Source: Planctomycetota bacterium (GTDB lineage Bacteria > Planctomycetota > UBA1135 > UBA2386). Taken from it: a stretch of DNA of 11,952 nucleotides. Under the pieces are notes generated by a model. That model was not told the origin of the DNA and did no database searches. It saw only the letters and a program-made list of their open reading frames with translations. The position numbers and the translations under genes were made by a program. Positions 6,903-11,952 of the stretch are shown here, piece after piece. Each line of letters opens with the position of its first letter. Position 1 is the stretch's first letter. The DNA lies in the NCBI GenBank assembly GCA_016793305.1, contig JAEUHU010000185.1, positions 1 through 11,952 on the forward strand, written 5' to 3'.

Positions 6903-7928
6903 TCACGCCACCGGCGTCGCGCGGCGGCGCGGCAGGAACAGCACCAGCAAGGCCCCGACGACCATGCCGACGCTCAGGGTCTGCCCGCGCGTCATGCCGA
7001 GGATCAGCCCCTGGTCCTGCAGGAAGTCGTCGGGTTGGCGCACGAACTCGAGCGACCCGCGCACGACCGCGTAGCCGAGCAGGAAGATCGCCGTGTACTT
7101 GCCGGGTCCGAGCGGACGCCGCCGGGTCAACAACCACAGGACCCCCAGCACGAGGCCGAGCAGCAGCCCTTCGCCGACCCCCTCGTAGACCTGCGACGGG
7201 TGGCGGAACGGGACCAGCGGCGCGCCGTCCGGGCCGTGCATCGCGCTGACCTTCGCCCAGTCGAGCTTCGGGACCACCGCGGCCCAGTCGATCCGGCGGC
7301 CGAACTCGTCGACCTCGCTGAGCAGCGGCTGCACGTCCTCGAACTTCATCTTGCCGAACGCGACCTGGGTGCAGAGTTCCCGGTCCCGCATGGTCCAGTT
7401 CGGCGAGATGCCGAGCAGCCGCATCGCCTCGGGATCGGTCGGGAACTGCATCGCGAACTGCGTCCCAGCCGTGGTCACCCGACCGTACAGCTCGCCGTTG
7501 ATGAAGTTCGCCATGCGCACCGCGAAGATCCCGGGCGTCACGGCGAACGCACACGCATCGGCGAGTCGCAGCCACGGCGCGCGGTGCCGGCGGCAGAACA
7601 GCCACACGGCGACGCCGACCCCGGCGAGCCCGCCGTGGAAGGCGAGGCCGCCCTTCCAGACCTGCACGAACTGGCGCGGGTCGAGCAGCGACGGCGTGTA
7701 GAACAGCGCGTAGCCGAGCCGCCCGCCGAGCATCACGCCGATCACGCAGTAGAACACCAGGTCCGGCACGACCTCGGGCTTGATCGGCAGGAACCCGGCC
7801 CGCGCCAGCCGCACCAGGATCCACTGCCCCACCACGAAGCCGACGACGTACATCAGCCCGTACCATCGCACGTCGATCGGCAGGCCGGGGATGTCGATCA
7901 GAACCGGATCCCAAGCGGGGAACTGCAT
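6903..7928 (-). CDS. lgt: Prolipoprotein diacylglyceryl transferase
   Basis: This 341-residue inner-membrane enzyme moves diacylglycerol from phosphatidylglycerol to the lipobox Cys of prolipoproteins. Family motifs are clear: RWYGLMYVVGF (21-31), GGRLGYALFY (68-77), GLAFHGGLAG with H98 (E. coli H103 equivalent), RMANFINGELYGR (138-150), RHPSQVYEG (242-250) and EFVRQPD (294-300). Several hydrophobic helices are visible. It is longer than E. coli Lgt (291) because the periplasmic segment between GELYGR and RHPSQ is about 90 residues (151-241) instead of about 45, rich in charged and aromatic residues. The start ATG at 7928 has no Shine-Dalgarno site and lies six bases after a -10 box. The next gene on the same strand encodes a large lipoprotein, a likely substrate. 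Confidence 0.96.
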   Translation of the reverse strand: MQFPAWDPVLIDIPGLPIDVRWYGLMYVVGFVVGQWILVRLARAGFLPIKPEVVPDLVFYCVIGVMLGGRLGYALFYTPSLLDPRQFVQVWKGGLAFHGGLAGVGVAVWLFCRRHRAPWLRLADACAFAVTPGIFAVRMANFINGELYGRVTTAGTQFAMQFPTDPEAMRLLGISPNWTMRDRELCTQVAFGKMKFEDVQPLLSEVDEFGRRIDWAAVVPKLDWAKVSAMHGPDGAPLVPFRHPSQVYEGVGEGLLLGLVLGVLWLLTRRRPLGPGKYTAIFLLGYAVVRGSLEFVRQPDDFLQDQGLILGMTRGQTLSVGMVVGALLVLFLPRRRATPVA

Positions 7929-7934
7929 CGCCAG

Positions 7935-7963
7935 AGGCTAGGCAGAGCTGCCGCCGGCGCCAA
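7935..7963 (-). promoter_or_regulatory. Promoter of lgt, predicted leaderless
   Basis: On the minus strand TTGGCG (7958-7963) and TAGCCT (7935-7940) are separated by exactly 17 bp, an ideal sigma-70 spacing. The -10 box ends six bases before the ATG at 7928, so transcription should start at or next to the A of the start codon. This is the best -35/-10 pair in the window. Confidence 0.55.
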
Positions 7964-8011
7964 GATCGCATTCGCACCTCGGCGGACCTCAAAAGTGCCG
8001 GGCCGCCTCGC

Positions 8012-8017
8012 TATCCT
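8012..8017 (+). promoter_or_regulatory. Putative -10 box of eboA
   Basis: TATCCT, within GCTATCCTG, ends 12 bp before the eboA ATG with no Shine-Dalgarno site between. The surrounding bases closely resemble those before prfC (GCTAnnCTG, then a C-rich run, then ATGGCC). No clear -35 is seen. Confidence 0.45.
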
Positions 8018-8029
8018 GCTCCGCCCGCC

Positions 8030-8848
8030 ATGGCCAAGAACGCTCTGCGCTCCCTCCTCGCCGACTCGACCTCGGCCGTCGACCAGGCGATCGGCGACGT
8101 GCGCGCCGACCGCAGCCGCCTGCCCGTCGTGTTCCCTGGCCTGCCGCGGCGGCTCGGTCGCATGGTGGTCGGTCAGGGGCGCACCAAGGTCGGTCCCGGC
8201 ACGATCGACCTCGGCGCCTTCCGTCGCTGCGATGTCGGCGCCGCCCTGCTGCTGCTCGAACTCGACGTCGGCGCCGACGAGGCCTACGACCTCTACGCCC
8301 ATGGCGACATCGAGGAACGGGCGATGCTGCTGCGCAGCCTGCACTTCCTGCCGACCGGGCCGCTGACGGTGCGCCTGTTCGGCGACGTGCAGCGCACCAA
8401 CGTCGTGCTGCACCTCGAAGCAGCGCTCGCCGACGGCGACCTGCTGGTGCGCACACTCGGCGCGCCCGGCTTCGACCGGCAGGCCGCCGACAAGTTGCTG
8501 CTGAAGTACGCGTTCCTCGACCTGCCGCTGGCGCGGGCCTTCTTTGCCGAGCGGCTGGCCAACGTCGAGCTGTCGCGCATGCTCCAGGACCTCGCCACCG
8601 AACGCGAGGCCGCGGGCCGCAGCGTCTGGCGCGACACCTGGCGGCTGCTCGGCAGGGCGCCGTGCAAGGGTGCGGTGGCGCGCTTGGTCGGCGGCCTCGA
8701 GCACGGCGACGACGGCGTGCGGCTCGCCGCGGCCGAGGGCCTGCTGAGCCTGAACCGCGCCGACCTGCGCCCGTTCGTCGCCGAACGGCTGCCGCGCGAA
8801 CCGCGCGCCGACGTGCGCGCCGTGCTGCAGCGCCTGCTCGGCAGCTGA
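8030..8848 (+). CDS. eboA: EboA-family protein
   Basis: This is a 272-residue soluble, helix-rich protein. It is recognised by the EboA pattern of an EERAMLLRSLHFLP helix (95-108), a following QRTNVVLHLEAAL segment (121-133), LLLKYAFLDLPL (156-167), and ELSRMLQDLATEREAAGRSVWRDTWRLLG (180-208). Ebo clusters occur in cyanobacteria, Bacteroidota and others; in Nostoc the cluster is implicated in moving the scytonemin precursor to the periplasm. The biochemical role of EboA itself is not established. After residue 210 there is a C-terminal piece of about 60 residues with HEAT-like Ala/Leu helices (VARLVGGLEHGDDGVRLAAAEGLL). The start at 8030 is an ATG right after a -10-like box. The next gene, eboB, is 43 bp downstream on the same strand. 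Confidence 0.8.
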   Translation: MAKNALRSLLADSTSAVDQAIGDVRADRSRLPVVFPGLPRRLGRMVVGQGRTKVGPGTIDLGAFRRCDVGAALLLLELDVGADEAYDLYAHGDIEERAMLLRSLHFLPTGPLTVRLFGDVQRTNVVLHLEAALADGDLLVRTLGAPGFDRQAADKLLLKYAFLDLPLARAFFAERLANVELSRMLQDLATEREAAGRSVWRDTWRLLGRAPCKGAVARLVGGLEHGDDGVRLAAAEGLLSLNRADLRPFVAERLPREPRADVRAVLQRLLGS

Positions 8849-8891
8849 ACCCGCTTCCCCCGACGACACCCCTCCGAGCCCACCGACCCCG

Positions 8892-9773
8892 ATGCTGATC
8901 TTCGAGCCGCACATCCACATGTTCAGTCGGATCACCGACGACTACGAACGCATGGCCCTCGCCGGAGTGCGGGCGGTGCTCGAACCGGCGTTCTGGCTCG
9001 GCCAGCCGCGCACACAGATCGGCACGTTCGTCGACTACTTCGAGACGCTGATCGGCTGGGAGCGCTTCCGCGCCCAGCAGTTCGGCATCCACCACTTCTG
9101 CACGATGGGCCTGAACCCGCGCGAGGCGAACGACGACCGCGTCAACCAGGACGTGCTGGCGATCCTGCCGCGCTACTGCGAGAAGGACGGCGTGCTCGGC
9201 GTCGGCGAGATCGGCCTCGACGACCAGACCGCGAAGGAGGAGAAGTTCTTCCAGGCGCAGCTCGAGCTGGCCAAGCGCCACCGCCTGCCGGTGCTGGTGC
9301 ACACGCCACACCGCGACAAGAAGCGCGGCTTCGAACGCTGCATCGACCTGATCCGCGACTGCGCGTTCCCGATGGCGCAGGTGCTGCTCGACCACGGCAA
9401 CGAGGAGACCATCAAGATCACGCGCGACCTCGGCTGCTGGTCGGGCTTCTCGATCTACCCGAACACCAAGATGGACCCGGCCCGCATGGTCGCGATCGTG
9501 CAGCAGTACGGCGTCGAGCGCATGATCGTGAACAGCGCCGCCGACTGGGGTGTCAGCGACCCGATGATGGTGCCGCGCACCGCGGTCAAGCTCGAGCAGG
9601 CCGCGGTGCCGCGCGAGCGCATCGAGCAGCTGGTGTGGCAGAACCCGATCGCGTTCTTCGCGCAGAGCGGTCGCCTCGACGCCGCGCGACTGGCCCAGCC
9701 GGCCCGCGCCAACCTGCGCGAGACGTTCGACGGCAACTCGGTGCTGCGCGGCCAGGACCCCGACAAGGTCTGA
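8892..9773 (+). CDS. eboB: EboB-type TatD-family metal-dependent hydrolase
   Basis: The protein has 293 residues with a TatD-like TIM-barrel. Metal-binding candidates are H7 and H9 (EPHIHMFSR), E106 (GVGEIGLD), H137 (VLVHTPHRDKK), H168 (LLDHGNEET) and D218 (NSAADWGVSDP). The EPHIHM-SR-TDDYE start, EPAFWLGQPRT and GWERFRAQQFGIHHFCTMGLNPREAN stretches separate it from DNA-processing TatD and match the branch found in ebo clusters, where the substrate is unknown. It follows eboA by 43 bp and is surely co-transcribed. No UbiA-like eboC, dehydroquinate-synthase-like eboD, eboE or eboF follows: the next gene is convergent. The stop codon lies in the first of a set of 15-16 bp tandem repeats. Confidence 0.88.
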   Translation: MLIFEPHIHMFSRITDDYERMALAGVRAVLEPAFWLGQPRTQIGTFVDYFETLIGWERFRAQQFGIHHFCTMGLNPREANDDRVNQDVLAILPRYCEKDGVLGVGEIGLDDQTAKEEKFFQAQLELAKRHRLPVLVHTPHRDKKRGFERCIDLIRDCAFPMAQVLLDHGNEETIKITRDLGCWSGFSIYPNTKMDPARMVAIVQQYGVERMIVNSAADWGVSDPMMVPRTAVKLEQAAVPRERIEQLVWQNPIAFFAQSGRLDAARLAQPARANLRETFDGNSVLRGQDPDKV

Positions 9774-9850
9774 CCCCGACAGGTTTGGCCCCGACAGGCC
9801 TGGCCGCGAAGAGGTCTGGCCGCGCGAAGGTCTGGCCGCGAGAAGGTCCG
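9758..9850. repeat. Six degenerate 15-16 bp tandem repeats at the eboB 3' end
   Basis: The units start at 9758, 9774, 9789, 9804, 9820 and 9836. The general form is CC(C/G)CGA, one to three variable bases, then AGGTCTGG. The first unit covers the last codons and TGA of eboB, and the rest fill most of the 99-bp gap before the convergent kinase gene. The first three units share CCCCGACA and the last three CCGCG, which suggests stepwise duplication with drift. There is no coding sense for an extension, and no clear terminator is seen in the gap. Confidence 0.65.
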
Positions 9851-9872
9851 TGTGCGTCTCTGACCGGACGAG

Positions 9873-11471
9873 TCAGGCGCCCGACGCGCCCGCGGTCGGA
9901 CGCGCGCGAAGCAACTGCTGCAGCTGGTAGGCGAGCTCGCGCGGCAGGAACGGCTTCTGCAGCACGGGCACCCCTTCGGGCACCGCCTTCGGCTCGTCGA
10001 CGAAACCCGTCATCAGCAACACCGGCACCGGCGGCACGCGCGCCCGCAGCAGTCGGGCGAGCTCGAAGCCGCCGAGCTCGGGCATCACGACGTCGGACAC
10101 GACCACGTCGACCGACCGTTCGGCGAGGATTCCGAGGGCGAGGCGACCGTTGCGCGCGGTGAGCACGCGGTGCCCGAGCGCGGTCAGCTGGCGCACCAGC
10201 GCCCCCATCACCTGGTCCTGGTCCTCGACCACCAGGATGGTGGCACCCTCGGCGACAGGACCGGAGTCGGGTTCCGTCGCGGCGAACGAGGCCAGGGGCA
10301 GCGCCACCGTCAAGGTCGTGCCGACGGCACCACTGCTGCGCACCGCGATGTCGCCACCGAGGCTCTGCACCATCGCATAGCAGGTCGGCAGCCCGAGCCC
10401 ACCACCCGGCACCCCGGCCGCCGAGGTGCTGGACGGCTCGAACGCGCGCCGCCTGGCGTTCTCGTCCATCGCCGGGCCAAGGTCGCGCACCGCGATCTCG
10501 ACCATGCTGCTGCCGCGCCGCGCGACCAGCAGGTCGATCGGCGACCCGGCGGGCGACACGTGCCGCGCGTGCTGGACGAGGATCCACAGCAGCTGGTGCA
10601 GCTGGGCGCGGTTGGCGAGCACCGGCACGGGCTCGCGCGGAGCACCGACGCGCAGTTCGTGGTCCGGACGGCAACTGCGCTGCAGCAGCGGCGCCACCTC
10701 GGCGAGCAGGCTGCCGAGATCGAACGCTTCGCGACCGGCCAGCTGCGGACGCGCGAACGCGAGCAGCTGCCGCGTCAGCTCCGCGGCCTGTTCGACGGCG
10801 CGCAGCAGTTCGTCGACGTAGCCGCGGACCGGGGTGCCGCGCAGGCTGTCGCTGCGGATCAGGTCGGCATAGCCGAGGATCGAGGTCAGCAGGTTGTTGA
10901 AGTCGTGCGCGATGCCGCCGGCCAGCACGCCGAGGCTCTCCATGCGCCGCGCCTGCTCGAGCCGTTCCTGCGCCGCCTCGCGCAGCAGGAAGCTCGCCAG
11001 CAGGTCGGCCGCGGCGCGCGCGAACTCGAGATCGACGCAGCGCCAGTCGAGCGGTCGGTCCGCGTAGAGCATGAACTTGCCGAGCAGGCGGCCGTCGCCG
11101 CACAGCGGCAGGAACGCGAGGGCGGCGATGCCCTCCTCGGCCAGCACCGGCCGCAACGCCTCGAGGTCGTCGCAACGTGCGACGTCGTCGACCAGGATCG
11201 GCTCGGGACAACCGGCGTCCGGCGACCACGGCGAGTGCCCCTCGACCGCCTGTCGGTAGCCGGCGGACAGGCCGTGGAAGGCGCGGAACCGCATCACGCC
11301 GTCGTCGTCGAACGCCAGTGCGGCGGCGCGCGAACAGCCGGTCGCGGCGACCAGCGCCCGCACGACCGCCTCGAACATCTCCGGCAGGGCCCGCGCCATG
11401 GCGAGGTCGCGACAGAGCTGGACCAGGGCCTGGGTCGAGGCGCGCGGATCGCGGTCGGGACAGGTCGCCAT
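9873..11471 (-). CDS. GAF-domain hybrid sensor histidine kinase with receiver domain
   Basis: The protein has 532 residues from the ATG at 11471; the frame is open 50 codons further, but that part is low-complexity and crosses the divergent promoter region. Order: GAF-like sensor (about 15-165, no membrane segment, so cytosolic), DHp helices with [20 protein letters not shown] and phosphoacceptor H189, HATPase region (about 270-393), and a receiver domain (410-525) with E416/D417, phosphoacceptor D460, T488 and K506. The receiver is fully canonical. The ATPase is not: the N-box Asn positions read I and H ([10 protein letters not shown], 294-303, with H301), the G1 box is DLGPAM instead of DxGxGM, and the F box is FEPSSTS. 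The G2 box GGGLGLP is kept. Kinase activity is therefore uncertain. No partner regulator gene is adjacent. Confidence 0.9.
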   Translation of the reverse strand: MATCPDRDPRASTQALVQLCRDLAMARALPEMFEAVVRALVAATGCSRAAALAFDDDGVMRFRAFHGLSAGYRQAVEGHSPWSPDAGCPEPILVDDVARCDDLEALRPVLAEEGIAALAFLPLCGDGRLLGKFMLYADRPLDWRCVDLEFARAAADLLASFLLREAAQERLEQARRMESLGVLAGGIAHDFNNLLTSILGYADLIRSDSLRGTPVRGYVDELLRAVEQAAELTRQLLAFARPQLAGREAFDLGSLLAEVAPLLQRSCRPDHELRVGAPREPVPVLANRAQLHQLLWILVQHARHVSPAGSPIDLLVARRGSSMVEIAVRDLGPAMDENARRRAFEPSSTSAAGVPGGGLGLPTCYAMVQSLGGDIAVRSSGAVGTTLTVALPLASFAATEPDSGPVAEGATILVVEDQDQVMGALVRQLTALGHRVLTARNGRLALGILAERSVDVVVSDVVMPELGGFELARLLRARVPPVPVLLMTGFVDEPKAVPEGVPVLQKPFLPRELAYQLQQLLRARPTAGASGA

Positions 11472-11480
11472 CGCCCCTAG

Positions 11481-11486
11481 ACCATA
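11481..11486 (-). promoter_or_regulatory. Putative -10 box of the hybrid kinase gene
   Basis: TATGGT on the minus strand ends nine bases before the ATG at 11471. A weak -35-like GTGGCG lies 17 bp further upstream (11504-11509). AGGGG just before the ATG might act as a very close Shine-Dalgarno site. Confidence 0.38.
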
Positions 11487-11533
11487 CCCGGCCAGGGGCT
11501 CGGCGCCACGATCGCAAACGGTTCGACCGTCGC

Positions 11534-11539
11534 TACGCT
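11534..11539 (+). promoter_or_regulatory. Putative -10 box of prfC
   Basis: TACGCT, within GCTACGCTG, ends 11 bases before the prfC ATG, with only C-rich sequence between and no Shine-Dalgarno site. The arrangement is nearly the same as that before eboA. Confidence 0.42.
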
Positions 11540-11550
11540 GTTCGCCCCCC

Positions 11551-11952
<402 letters not shown>

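Noticed and set aside
3690..8366. A very long open frame on the plus strand (over 1550 codons) opposite the queC-lipoprotein-lgt block
   Set aside because: It is antisense to three well-supported genes, encodes Arg/Gln/His/Gly-rich low-complexity protein with no motif, and also runs into eboA out of frame. Long antisense frames are expected at this GC content.
3253..9773. QueC-like plus TatD-like proteins in the same window as a possible Qat (QatABCD) antiphage system
   Set aside because: The QueC is a normal preQ0 synthase with intact zinc cysteines, the TatD-like protein is of the EboB branch beside eboA, they lie 5 kb apart on opposite strands, and there is no QatA ATPase or QatB.
9860..9876. 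Small inverted repeat CTGAC/GTCAG around the kinase stop codon as a terminator
   Set aside because: The stem has only five base pairs with a seven-base loop and no T-run; this is near chance level.

Overview
This is a GC-rich (visibly around 70%), densely coded stretch of bacterial chromosome. It has no insertion sequence, integrase, CRISPR array, tRNA or rRNA that I can see. Diagnostic genes are a Sul-type dihydropteroate synthase, Lgt, QueC, EboA/EboB, a GAF hybrid histidine kinase and release factor 3. The mix (large Ig-like lipoprotein, lone prepilin, actin-like ATPase, few Shine-Dalgarno sites) suggests an environmental Gram-negative lineage. Planctomycetota or a neighbouring phylum such as Myxococcota would fit, but this is an inference from style, not proof.

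Layout. Minus strand, 2380 down to 1: folP, then a coiled-coil protein, then an actin-superfamily ATPase cut by the window start. A divergent gap (2381-2542) with a long inverted repeat separates folP from a plus-strand prepilin (2543-3214). The prepilin converges on queC, and a perfect hairpin lies between them. The minus-strand block 7928-3253 is lgt, then a ~960-residue multi-domain lipoprotein, then queC, which overlaps the lipoprotein gene by 4 bases (GTGA). Divergent from lgt, on the plus strand, are eboA and eboB (8030-9773). They converge on a minus-strand GAF/HisKA/ATPase/receiver hybrid kinase (11471-9873), and the gap holds six degenerate 15-16 bp tandem repeats. Divergent from the kinase is prfC, cut by the window end.

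How the genes may work together. Three small modules stand out. (1) The actin-like ATPase and the coiled-coil gene just upstream look like a two-gene cytoskeletal or partner pair; the partner's role is unknown. (2) eboA-eboB is the first part of the ebo metabolite-traffic cluster, but no eboC-F follows, so this is either a reduced version or one completed elsewhere in the genome. (3) Lgt modifies prolipoproteins, and the next gene on the same strand encodes a large lipoprotein that is a natural substrate; its Asp at +2 matters for sorting in E. coli-like systems.

Regulation. Five genes (folP, lgt, eboA, the kinase and prfC) have a TAnnnT hexamer, mostly TAnSCT, ending only 6-12 nt before the ATG. 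This predicts leaderless or nearly leaderless mRNAs. The prepilin, the coiled-coil gene and the actin-like gene instead have recognisable Shine-Dalgarno sequences. I found no convincing defence system or clearly new multi-gene system. The best candidates for new biology are the actin-like/coiled-coil pair, the two-gene ebo module and the kinase with a damaged ATP-binding N box.
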